In this document: in pieces, positions 35,265-44,100 of the stretch
How the letters are laid out: each line of letters begins with the position of its first letter
Position numbering within the stretch: the stretch's first letter is position 1
Assembly (NCBI RefSeq): GCF_900105155.1
Contig: NZ_LT629762.1
Coordinates: forward strand, 310,001 to 374,000
DNA: 64,000 nucleotides
Reading direction: 5' to 3'
Source: Pseudomonas prosekii
GTDB taxonomy: Bacteria > Pseudomonadota > Gammaproteobacteria > Pseudomonadales > Pseudomonadaceae
Translations under genes and position numbers: made by a program
The notes under the pieces: model-generated
Database searches by the model: none
The model's input: only the letters and a program-made list of their open reading frames with translations
What the model was told of the DNA's origin: nothing

Positions 35265-36656
35265 ATGACTCAGGTCTCCAGCCTCACCCACGCGCTTTCG
35301 ATCAATCCCGCCACCGGCGAAACGATTGGCCAGTACCCGTTTGAATCCGCCGCGGCACTGGAAGCCGCCCTCGCCCGCGCCGCCAAAGGCTTCGCAACCT
35401 GGCGCCGCACGCCACTGGAGCAGCGCGCGCAAGCGCTGATCGCACTGGCCAAGGCATTGCGGGACGACGCGCAGAACTTCGCGCAAATGATTACCCAGGA
35501 AATGGGCAAGCCGATCACCCAGGCGCGCGGTGAAGTGGAAAAATGCGCGCAACTGTGCGAGTGGTACGCCGAACACGGCCCGGCGATGCTCAGCGCCGAA
35601 GCGACGCTGGTCGAAGGCAACAAGGCGCGCATCGAGTACCGCCCGCTCGGCCCGATTCTCGCGGTGATGCCGTGGAATTTCCCGATCTGGCAAGTGCTGC
35701 GCGGCGCGGTTCCAGCGTTGATCGCCGGCAACACCTACGTGCTCAAGCACGCGCCGAATGTGATGGGCAGCGCTTATCTGCTGCGCGACGCGTTCAAGCG
35801 CGCCGGGTTTGCCGAAGGTGTATTCGAGGTAATCAACGTCACGCCGGAAGGTGTTTCCAGTGCCATCGTTGACCCGCGAATTGCCGCCGTGACCCTCACC
35901 GGCAGCGTGCGCGCCGGCATGGCCATCGGTGCTCAGGCCGGCGCTGCGCTGAAAAAATGCGTGCTCGAACTGGGCGGCTCCGACCCGTTCATCGTGCTCA
36001 ACGACGCCGACCTCGATGAAGCGGTCAAAGCGGCGGTGATCGGTCGTTACCAGAACACCGGGCAAGTCTGCGCAGCGGCCAAGCGGCTGATTGTCGAGCA
36101 AGGCGTGGTCGAGGAATTCACCCGCAAGTTCGTCGAAGCGACCCAGCAATTGAAGGTCGGCGACCCACTGTCGAACGACACGTACATCGGCCCGATGGCG
36201 CGGTTTGATCTGCGCGATGAACTCGATCAACAAGTGCGCGACACCTTGGAAGAAGGCGCAACTCTGTTGTTGGGCGGCAAGAAGGCTGAAGGCCCGGGCA
36301 ACTTTTACGAGCCGACCGTGTTCAGCCAAGTGACTGACCAGATGACCTCGTTCAAACAGGAACTGTTCGGCCCGGTCGCCTCAATCATCACCGCGCGCGA
36401 CGCCGAACACGCCTTGGCGCTGGCCAATGACAGCGAATTCGGCCTGGCCGCGACGGTCTACACGCGCGATCTCGAACTCGCCAAACACTTCGCCGACGAA
36501 CTCGAAACCGGCGGCGTGTTCATCAACGGCTACTGCGCCAGCGACCCGCGCGTGACTTTCGGCGGCGTGAAGAAAAGCGGTTTCGGCCGCGAACTGTCGC
36601 ACTTCGGCGTCCGCGAATTCTGCAACGCGCAGACTGTGTGGCTGGATCGTCACTGA
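35265..36656 (+). CDS. sad: NAD-dependent succinate-semialdehyde dehydrogenase (Sad/YneI type)
   Basis: A 463-residue aldehyde dehydrogenase of the short Sad length (E. coli Sad is 462), lacking the N-terminal extension of GabD. The oxyanion Asn region is GPILAVMPWNFPIWQ. The catalytic Glu is in VLELGGSDPFIVL and the nucleophile Cys in YQNTGQVCAAAKR. It oxidises succinate semialdehyde from GABA/putrescine to succinate for the TCA cycle. The divergent PtrR-like LysR supports this over a generic aldehyde dehydrogenase. It appears monocistronic. Confidence 0.9.
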   Translation: MTQVSSLTHALSINPATGETIGQYPFESAAALEAALARAAKGFATWRRTPLEQRAQALIALAKALRDDAQNFAQMITQEMGKPITQARGEVEKCAQLCEWYAEHGPAMLSAEATLVEGNKARIEYRPLGPILAVMPWNFPIWQVLRGAVPALIAGNTYVLKHAPNVMGSAYLLRDAFKRAGFAEGVFEVINVTPEGVSSAIVDPRIAAVTLTGSVRAGMAIGAQAGAALKKCVLELGGSDPFIVLNDADLDEAVKAAVIGRYQNTGQVCAAAKRLIVEQGVVEEFTRKFVEATQQLKVGDPLSNDTYIGPMARFDLRDELDQQVRDTLEEGATLLLGGKKAEGPGNFYEPTVFSQVTDQMTSFKQELFGPVASIITARDAEHALALANDSEFGLAATVYTRDLELAKHFADELETGGVFINGYCASDPRVTFGGVKKSGFGRELSHFGVREFCNAQTVWLDRH

Positions 36657-36663
36657 TCACCTA

Positions 36664-37143
36664 TCAGCCGCGCACCGCCGCTTCGATGGCCGCGACGTCG
36701 ATTTTGCCCATTTGCATCATCGCTTCGAACGCGCGTTTGGCCGCGGCTTTATCGGCGCTGGTAATGGCGTCGGTGAGCACGCGCGGGGTGATTTGCCAGG
36801 ACAGGCCCCATTGGTCCTGGCACCAGCCGCAGACGTTTTCCTTGCCGCCGTTGCTGACGATTGCGTTCCACAAGCGGTCGGTTTCAGCCTGATCTTCGGT
36901 GGCGACCTGGAACGAAAACGCCTCGTTGTGTTTGACCCCAGCGCCGCCGTTCAGCCCCAGACACGGGATGCCCATCACGCTGAATTCGACGGTCAACACG
37001 TCGCCCTGTTTGCCCGCCGGATAATCGCCGGGCGCGCGATGAACGGCGCCGACGCTGCTGTCGGCAAACGTCGCGGCGTAGAACTCGGCGGCGTCCAGTG
37101 CGGCGCTTTCGTACCAGATGCACACGGTGTTTTTGCTGAGCAT
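36664..37143 (-). CDS. VOC/PhnB-like protein (3-demethylubiquinone-methyltransferase-like glyoxalase fold)
   Basis: A 159-residue protein started at ATG 37143 (GGAG eight bases before); the open frame further upstream is unrelated. VCIWYESAALDAAEFYAATF and NGGKENVCGWCQDQWGLSWQ are the family hallmarks of PhnB_like/DUF (3-dmu-9_3-mt) proteins, with the C-terminal RAFEAMMQMGKIDVAAIEAA helix. The function is unknown in spite of the misleading family title. It converges on the dehydrogenase gene with a gap of only 7 bases. Confidence 0.87.
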   Translation of the reverse strand: MLSKNTVCIWYESAALDAAEFYAATFADSSVGAVHRAPGDYPAGKQGDVLTVEFSVMGIPCLGLNGGAGVKHNEAFSFQVATEDQAETDRLWNAIVSNGGKENVCGWCQDQWGLSWQITPRVLTDAITSADKAAAKRAFEAMMQMGKIDVAAIEAAVRG

Positions 37144-37395
37144 TTCGCTGCTCCAAAGTGGGGAATGACGCATTGATTCTAGCCGGGCCACGCGCTCCGT
37201 CCGCCCGACTTTGCCACCGCATGTCGGCACCGGTGGTCGTCGCGCCGAACCGGTGAAAATCAGCGATCTATACTGTTCAGTTCGATATCTCGAAGTCACG
37301 CAACACGTCGACACCCGTGCGCTGTGCCGCGCACCCGTGCCAATCGCAATCAATTCAGCCGCAATGTGCGTCGCTGACGGGTCGTGGAGAACATC

Positions 37396-37974
37396 ATGAA
37401 ATACAGGTTTATTTCAGGCGTTGTTTTGGTGCTTGCGGCAGCTGTGGTGGTGCCGGGTGCGTGGGCTGCGGAAACGCGGGCGGTGGCGGCGGATGGTTCG
37501 GATCGAGTTGGCGCTGGAGCGGTTGCGGCGGATGGTTCGGATCGAGTCGGAGCGGGTGCAGTTGCGGCAGATGGTTCGGACCGAGTCGGCGCGGGTGCAG
37601 TTGCGGCGGATGGTTCTGACCGCGTCGGCGCTGGTGCAGTTGCTGCGGATGGTTCTGACCGCGTCGGCGCAGGTGCAGTTGCGGCGGATGGCTCCGACCG
37701 GGTCGGCGCGGGTGCAGTTGCTGCGGATGGTTCGGATCGAGTCGGCGCCGGAGCAGTTGCGGCAGATGGCTCTGATCGCGTTGGCGCTGGGGCTGTTGCG
37801 GCGGATGGTTCTGACCGCGTTGGCGCTGGTGCAGTCGCCGCCGACGGCTCCGACCGGGTCAACGCAGCCCGCCTCGCTTACTCGCGCAGTGGCATCGGTT
37901 CTGATCGAGTGGCATCCTCGCTCATGGGCGGCAGTTACTCCGACCAGTTCAACAGCCCGATCATCAATCAGTAA
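37396..37974 (+). CDS. Secreted tandem-repeat protein (13-residue GAGAVAADGSDRV units)
   Basis: A 192-residue protein started at ATG 37396, with GGAG six bases upstream. A signal peptide MKYRFISGVVLVLAAAVVVPGAWA precedes AETRAV. Then come ten copies of AADGSDRV, nine of them in the full 13-residue unit GAGAVAADGSDRV, and a unique tail NAARLAYSRSGIGSDRVASS...SDQFNSPIINQ, where GSDRV recurs once more. The protein repeat is perfect, while the 39-base DNA copies differ at synonymous sites. Function is unknown. I recall related repeats (A-E/A-D-G-S/A-D-R) in other pseudomonad exported proteins. A D-x-S/x-D pattern could bind calcium, but this is speculation. Confidence 0.8.
   Translation: MKYRFISGVVLVLAAAVVVPGAWAAETRAVAADGSDRVGAGAVAADGSDRVGAGAVAADGSDRVGAGAVAADGSDRVGAGAVAADGSDRVGAGAVAADGSDRVGAGAVAADGSDRVGAGAVAADGSDRVGAGAVAADGSDRVGAGAVAADGSDRVNAARLAYSRSGIGSDRVASSLMGGSYSDQFNSPIINQ
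37486..37860 (+). repeat. 39-bp tandem coding repeat array
   Basis: About 9.6 direct copies of a 39-base unit encoding GAGAVAADGSDRV. Copies vary in the third codon positions (GGTTCGGAT, GGTTCTGAC, GGCTCCGAC and others). As 39 is divisible by 3, other frames are open too, giving long false frames on both strands. Confidence 0.9.
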
Positions 37975-38005
37975 CGCACCATTTCACCGAGGGGAATGAC
38001 CATCC

Positions 38006-38512
38006 ATGACGACGCAAACCGAAACCGCCATCCTGGCCGGTGGCTGCTTCTGGGGCATGCAGGATTTGCTGCGACGCTACCCCGGCGTACTGTCCACGCG
38101 GGTCGGTTATTCAGGTGGCGAAGTGCCGAATGCGACCTATCGCAATCACGGTAACCACGCCGAAGCGATCGAAATCGTGTTCGATCCCGAGCAGATCAGC
38201 TATCGCCAGATTCTCGAGTTCTTCTTCCAGATCCACGACCCGACCACCGCCAATCGCCAAGGCAATGACCTCGGCGCCAGCTACCGTTCCGCGCTGTTCT
38301 ACCTCAGCGAAGAGCAGAAACAGGTCGCCGAAGACACCGTAGCCGACGTCGAGGCATCGAGGTTGTGGCCGGGCAAAGTGGTCACCGAAATCACCCCGGC
38401 CGGCCCGTTCTGGGAAGCCGAACCGGAACACCAGGACTACCTCGAACGCGTGCCGAACGGCTACACCTGCCACTTCATCCGCCCGAACTGGAAACTGCCG
38501 AAGCGCGGTTGA
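38006..38512 (+). CDS. msrA: Peptide methionine-S-sulfoxide reductase
   Basis: A 168-residue MsrA. The catalytic cysteine is C14 in [12 protein letters not shown], the family core [27 protein letters not shown] follows, and the C-terminal part has [21 protein letters not shown]. It reduces the S-epimer of oxidised methionine in damaged proteins, cytoplasmic here since no signal is present. It starts 31 bases after the repeat-protein gene, so they may share a transcript, and ends at a strong terminator. [13 protein letters not shown] lacks the far C-terminal resolving-Cys tail of longer MsrA forms. Confidence 0.95.
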   Translation: MTTQTETAILAGGCFWGMQDLLRRYPGVLSTRVGYSGGEVPNATYRNHGNHAEAIEIVFDPEQISYRQILEFFFQIHDPTTANRQGNDLGASYRSALFYLSEEQKQVAEDTVADVEASRLWPGKVVTEITPAGPFWEAEPEHQDYLERVPNGYTCHFIRPNWKLPKRG

Positions 38513-38518
38513 ACATTG

Positions 38519-38549
38519 AAAGAGGCGGCTCAATTGAGCCGCCTCTTTT
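38519..38549 (+). terminator. Rho-independent terminator of msrA
   Basis: An uninterrupted palindromic stem AAAGAGGCGGCTCAATTGAG...CCGCCTCTTTT with a T-rich end, seven bases after the msrA stop. It may also end the leftward RidA gene (stop at 38595). Confidence 0.88.
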
Positions 38550-38594
38550 ATATGTGCCTGGATGGCGAACGCCTCAACGGCCACCATCCCCCCA

Positions 38595-38975
38595 TCAACC
38601 CTTGGCAGCCATCGCCGTCACTTCAACGCGCATGCCTTCAACGGCCAGCGCCGCCACACCCACCGCAGCGCGGACCGGCCACGGTTTGGCGAAGAAACGC
38701 TGGTACACCTCGTTAAACGCCGCGCGGTCAGCCATGTCAGTGAGATAGATGGTCAGGTGCAACACCCGATCCATCGAACTGCCCGCGCCTTCCAACGCAA
38801 CTTTCAGCGCCTGCAACGTGCATTCGCTTTGCTCGACGATGCCGCCCAGTTCCAGGCTGCCATCGGCGCGGGTCGGGATCTGCGTGGAAACCAGCAGGCC
38901 GCCGAAACCGGCGACGTCGGAGGAAATCGAGTCTGCGTCCGGGTCCGGAATAAAAGTGATGTCTTGGTTGGCCAT
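38595..38975 (-). CDS. RidA/YjgF family protein
   Basis: A 126-residue protein started at ATG 38975. It opens MANQDITFIPDPDADSISSD, includes GGLLVSTQIPTRADGSLELGG and STDMADRA-like text (LTIYLTDMADRAAFNEVYQ). It ends WPVRAAVGVAALAVEGMRVEVTAM, which retains the P-x-R-x-x-V arginine used by active imine deaminases. It should therefore be the catalytic type, unlike the RidA at 445. The gene stands alone and converges on msrA. Confidence 0.9.
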   Translation of the reverse strand: MANQDITFIPDPDADSISSDVAGFGGLLVSTQIPTRADGSLELGGIVEQSECTLQALKVALEGAGSSMDRVLHLTIYLTDMADRAAFNEVYQRFFAKPWPVRAAVGVAALAVEGMRVEVTAMAAKG

Positions 38976-39175
38976 GGGGCTCTCTTCGCTTGGAAAGTTA
39001 ACGGGCTGTCGCCCACCGGCGCGCATTTTACCGCGCCCGCGCCGAACTGTTGCCGAATTGCACCCAAACCCGGCAAAACCGCCTGCGCCTCCCGGTTTGG
39101 CGCACTACCAGCGCCCTCGCGCACAAGGTATCTTCACGGCTTCGCACCGAAAACCTCCGGCGCACGAGGCTGCTG

Positions 39176-39529
39176 ATGAAACCCACTGGCGAAACACTTT
39201 TTCTGCAAACCAACCCACTGAGCCAGCCACGCCCCGCGCTCAGCGCCCGCGAGGTCTGCCAGATATTGCGCGATGCGGCGCTGCAAACCCGCCACCTGCA
39301 ATGCCTCGACACCCGCGGCCCGGTGCAAGTCGATATCGAAGGCTGGCGCCTGACCCTCGACTTCGACGGCAAGCATCTGCGCCACTGCCAAAGCTGCGTC
39401 TGCCCGGATGGCCGCGAAGGTTTTTTTGAAGATTGGCAGCGTTACGGCACCGACCCCGTGAGCCTGCTCAGCACCTGGGAACTGGCGCAAATCGAACGGC
39501 TGCTGTCAGAGGGCTGCTGCTCCGCGTGA
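39176..39529 (+). CDS. Conserved Pseudomonas protein of unknown function
   Basis: A 117-residue protein started at ATG 39176 (GAGG eight bases before). It contains LSAREVCQILRDAALQTRHL, GWRLTLDFDGKHLRHCQSCVCPDGREG and the C-terminal YGTDPVSLLSTWELAQIERLL. The two Cys in CQSCVCPDG might bind a metal or form a disulfide. The pattern resembles a small DUF (possibly DUF7693) that I recall from pseudomonads, but that name is not certain. No signal peptide; probably a soluble cytoplasmic protein. Confidence 0.78.
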   Translation: MKPTGETLFLQTNPLSQPRPALSAREVCQILRDAALQTRHLQCLDTRGPVQVDIEGWRLTLDFDGKHLRHCQSCVCPDGREGFFEDWQRYGTDPVSLLSTWELAQIERLLSEGCCSA

Positions 39530-39698
39530 GCCGAAGGGCTGGTCTACGTGCCGGTCAACCTCGTCGACATCATCGTTTCATCGACGACGTAGGCCTGTGG
39601 CGGCACACATCGAAAATCTCGGGTTATGATCCGGCGGCAGTGCGCCGCAGGTCTGAGGGACCTTTTCACCCAACCCGTGCCCGGCCAATGACCACCCG

Positions 39699-41084
39699 AT
39701 GACTCAATTCGCCAAAGACCTGCCGACCGACCGTTCCGGCAAACTCACCTCGCGGGAGCTGCGCGGAATGGTGGCGATCCTCGTGGCGATCGCCCTCGCA
39801 ACCCTCGACACCGCCATCGCCAACACCGCGTTGCCAACCATCGCCGCTGACCTCAATGCTTCGCCCGCGGCCTCAGTGTGGATCATCAACGCCTACCAAC
39901 TGGCCGCCGTGGCGACGCTGCTGCCATTTGCGGCACTGGGCGGCATCGTCGGCCATCGAAAGGTTTTTCTTGGTGGGATCATCGTGTTTGTCGCCTCTTC
40001 GGCGTTGTGCGCGCTGGCATGGTCGCTCCCGACGTTGACTCTCGCGCGAGTGCTGCAAGGCATCGGCGCCGCCGCGATCATGAGCGTCAACGCGGCGCTG
40101 ATCAGCCTGATTTTCCCGCCGCAACGCATCGGTCGCGGCTTGGGTATGAACGCGCTGGTGGTCGGCACGTGCTTCGCCGCCGGCCCGACTATCGCCTCGC
40201 TGGTGCTGTCAGTCGCGACGTGGCCGTGGCTGTTCGCGATCAATTTGCCGCTGGGTTTGTTTGCGCTGGCATTCGCCTGGAGCTCATTGCCGATCAGCAA
40301 ACCCAACGCCCTGGCGTTCAACGCGCTGACCGCGCTGCTCAACGTCCTCACCTTCGGCGCGTTGATTTTCGCCCTGAGCCAGGCCGCACAACTCGGCTCC
40401 ACCAGCAGCGTGGTGATCGCTCTCGTCGTCGCGGTGATCGCCGGAGCATTGCTGTTGCGCCGCGAGGCCGGGCATCCAGCGCCGATGTTTCCGCTGGATT
40501 TGCTCAAGCGACCGATGTTCGCCTTGTCAGCGCTGACCGCGTTCTGCTCGTTTGCGACCCAGGGATTGGCTTTCGCCTCACTGCCGTTTTTTTTCGAAAC
40601 TACGCTAGGTCGCGACCCGATCCAGACCGGTTTTCTGATGACGCCATGGTCGATCGTCGTCGCGCTCATCGCGCCAATGGCCGGGCGCCTGTCCGACACC
40701 TACCCGCCCGGCTTGCTCGGCGGCATCGGTCTGGCCATTCTCAGCGCCGGCATGCTCTCGTTCGCATTGCTGCCGAGCGACCCCAGCGCCACCGGCATCG
40801 TCACTCGCATGATCATCTGCGGCATCGGTTTCGGCTTCTTCCAGGCCCCCAATCAGAAAGCCCTGATGACCAGCGCCCCACGCGAACGTGCCAGCGGAGC
40901 CAGCGGCACTATCGCCATGGCCCGACTAATCGGCCAAGCCACCGGCGCCGCACTGGTCGCCCTGAGTTTCGGGCTGTCCGGCAAGCACGGCCCGGTGCTG
41001 GCGCTAAGCATTGGCGCGGGGTTCGCGGCGGTGGGAAGTTTGGCTAGCGGATTGCGGTTGGTGACGCGGGGGGCGGTGAACTGA
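39699..41084 (+). CDS. MFS drug-efflux transporter, DHA2 (14-TM) family
   Basis: A 461-residue protein with 13-14 predicted helices. TLDTAIANTALPTIAADLNASPAASVWIINAYQLA is the classic D1 motif and first loop of the QacA/SmvA branch. LLPFAALGGIVGHRKVFLGG is motif A and GLGMNALVVGTCFAAGPTIASLVL is motif C (G-x(8)-G-x(3)-G-P). It pumps out quaternary ammonium or related compounds with proton antiport. No regulator is adjacent, so its inducer cannot be guessed. Confidence 0.9.
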   Translation: MTQFAKDLPTDRSGKLTSRELRGMVAILVAIALATLDTAIANTALPTIAADLNASPAASVWIINAYQLAAVATLLPFAALGGIVGHRKVFLGGIIVFVASSALCALAWSLPTLTLARVLQGIGAAAIMSVNAALISLIFPPQRIGRGLGMNALVVGTCFAAGPTIASLVLSVATWPWLFAINLPLGLFALAFAWSSLPISKPNALAFNALTALLNVLTFGALIFALSQAAQLGSTSSVVIALVVAVIAGALLLRREAGHPAPMFPLDLLKRPMFALSALTAFCSFATQGLAFASLPFFFETTLGRDPIQTGFLMTPWSIVVALIAPMAGRLSDTYPPGLLGGIGLAILSAGMLSFALLPSDPSATGIVTRMIICGIGFGFFQAPNQKALMTSAPRERASGASGTIAMARLIGQATGAALVALSFGLSGKHGPVLALSIGAGFAAVGSLASGLRLVTRGAVN

Positions 41085-41163
41085 CGCATAGGAAGACGCA
41101 GAGCGAACCTGTTTCGCCCGCTCTGCGCATAAACCAGCTGCTACCCGGCGCCAACCGCGCCCT

Positions 41164-44100
41164 TCAAACTGAACTGGTCACCATCAATCGGCCCTCTCTG
41201 AGTTCCAGCCGCCCGTTGCGAGTCAACTGATCGATTTGTTCTTCCAAAAGCGCAGTGACTTTAGCCGTGGCGCGACCAAAACCGAGGAGCCGGAGCGCGC
41301 CGGATATTGCATCGTCAGGACTCATGGAAAATCCAGAAGTAATGATTTCCATGAGTGCCTGATCAAGTTCTTCAGGAGCGACCCACTCAAGTTTGCGCTC
41401 GGCGGATTCCATGTGTGCCCGACTGCGGATGACTACAGGCCGGTACTCGACTGGATGAAGAAACTCGCCCCGACGTGCGAAGTGCCGCTGTCTGATGCCC
41501 AAGCCAATGGCGTTCTCCACAGCGGTAGTAATTCTCGTGCCTTGGCGCGTTACGCCGAATGCCTCCATCAGCCGACGGGTAACTTCAACTGTGTGCACGG
41601 GAGACTCAACTTCGACGACCCTACGTATGAGTTGCAGCAGTTGTTCAGTCTGGTGCTGATGCAATTCCACATGATTGGTCACTGCGGCCAGCCGAGCCTT
41701 TTCGTAAGGCAGGCTGGCAATTGGCGCGACATCAGACACATTGTCGTCACGTACAATTTCGTGCAGAGATTCAATCACTACTTCATTGATTGAAGAAGCA
41801 CTGCGGCGGGTAGTGATCCGCTCACGCGCCGCATCAATTGCTGCCACTGTCCGAATGATTTCCTGTTGCGGGTTACGAAACCAATCGGTGCTCCAGATGC
41901 GATGAAAGTTCCAACCCAGCCCTTCAAGCACTCCTTGACGCAAACGGTCGCGATCGCGAGCAGATCGAGAGCTGTGGTAAGCAGCGCCATCGCACTCGAC
42001 TGCCAGTACGTATCGACCCGGGAACTCGGGATCCTTCACGGCAAGATCGATGAAATAACCTGCAGTACCTACTTGCGGCTCGACCAAATAGCCAAGATCG
42101 CGCAACGAGCGGATTACCTCGTCCTCAAAAGGTGAGTCTGTAGCCTTTCCGGTTTCCTTAGCGACTTCCAATTCGCCCGTTTCCGCGTACTTGAGGAAGT
42201 TTTTCAGAGCACGGACGCCATGTTTTGCGGTTGCATCAACCTCCAGTTCATCGCCTCGGAAGTTACAAAACACGCGCATCGCCAATTTGGCTCGCGTAAT
42301 AAGAACGTTGAGCCTGCGATGCCCGCCGTCTTTATTGAGCAAACCGAAATCACGGGCAATACGCCCGGATTCGTTGCGGCCATAACCGATGCTGATGAAA
42401 ATGACGTCGCGTTCATCCCCCTGAATATTTTCAAGGTTTTTTACAAAGAACGGTTCACCGCCCTGCGCCGTGAAGAAAACCTCGGCTTGCGGAGTATTAC
42501 GTCGCAACAGTTCAACTTCAACGTTGATCAGGTCACGTTGGGGAACGCTGAATGCGGCCACACCCAACGAAAGCTCCGGCGTCTCCAAGGCGTGTTTCAT
42601 TACTGCAAGAGCGACCGCTTTGGCTTCATCCTTGTTGGTCCGCGTGCGCCCACGATCATAGAGGGCTTGCGGCAAGTAATCGAAGGTCACACCTTTCGCG
42701 TGGACATGCTGGCCAGCGGAGGGAAACACCACCAGTTTGCTTTCGTAGAACTCCACGTTGGAGACCGCGATAAGTGATTCGTGCCGGCTCCGATAGTGCC
42801 AGCGCAAGTAACGCTCTTGGCTACCTGCAGCCTTGAACATGCTGAGGATACTTTCGATGTCCGCGGTGACGTCGTTTTCGTCATCAGGCGCGATGTCCCT
42901 GCTGAACAAATCGCTCGGCGGCATCTGGCGGGTATCACCCACTACCACCACTTGTTTGCCGCGCAGGATCGCACCGAAGGCATCAACCGCCTTAACTTGG
43001 GATGCCTCGTCGAATACCACGACATCAAACGCCAACTTGCCCGGCGGAAGAAAGTTGGCGATGGACATTGGACTCATCATGAATACAGGTTTGATCTGCT
43101 GGATCGCCCGACCAGCATTTTCGATGAGTTTGCGTATAGGAACATGGCGGCGCTTCTTATTCAGCTCTGCGCGCAGAAATGCCATTTCACCCGGCTGGCT
43201 CAGATTAGGCATGCTCTCCCAGACCTGACGTGCCAGATAGGTCTGGGCATGATTCAACGAGGCTCCATCAAGTGACTTGAACCGGGCAATCTGATGTTCG
43301 TGTTTGATCCTATCGAACTGCTGCAGGGCTGGTTTCTCGGCATAGGCTTTCTGCACCAGCCCCGAATACCATGAGAAGTCGAGAATCGCGGGTATTTGAT
43401 CAGGATTTTCGCTTCGCAGAGCGATGCTTAACAACTCGCCCAATTGGGCCTGATGCATCTCGCCCGACAGCACATTGAGGCGAGCTAATTGATAAAGCGC
43501 ACCTAAACTGGATTGCCACAACTGTAAGCGGGTACCGAGAGCAGAAAGATCAAGGCTTTGCAGAGTTTGCGCCGTGTCATCTTGCATTTCGATGACCTCA
43601 AGGCCCGTCTGCAAAGATTGAGCAAGGCCGGCCAGATGTTCCTCAATGTCACTCACCGTTTCCCCAAGACCACTGGCGTCGGTGTGCCCCGCCAGGAACG
43701 CAATAATTCCTTCAGGAACGTGGCCATTACCCAAATCTTCATAAAGTTGTACAACCCAGGCACTGACGCGCTCCAGCACTGCCCAGTCGGACTGTTGACG
43801 CTGCCATTGCGCACCAAAGAGAGCACTGCCCAAGGCCTCGTGCTGGTTGTAGATTTTTTGGCTTTGCTGATAACTCAGAACGGAATCGACCAGTGTGAGT
43901 TGCTCGGCGTTAGTGCTCGGCAGCGCACCTTGTGCAAGTCCTTGCAAACGAGCTTTGGTAGCGCGATAACGCCCCGAAAATACTTTCCACCACTTGTCAC
44001 CATAGGCAAGCAAGTTCTGGCGGACTTCCAACAAATCCTGCTCCCAAGCGGCTTCAATCAACTGGCTGCCATGGCTGGACTTGCACGTACTCATGCGCTG

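Noticed and set aside
37486..37860. Possible CRISPR array
   Set aside because: Units of 39 bases follow one another without spacers and encode a regular peptide; it is a coding tandem repeat.
37350..37862. Antisense frame with TRSEPSAATAPAP repeats
   Set aside because: It is open only because the repeat unit of 39 bases is a multiple of three; there is no signal peptide or ribosome site on that strand, while the plus strand has both.
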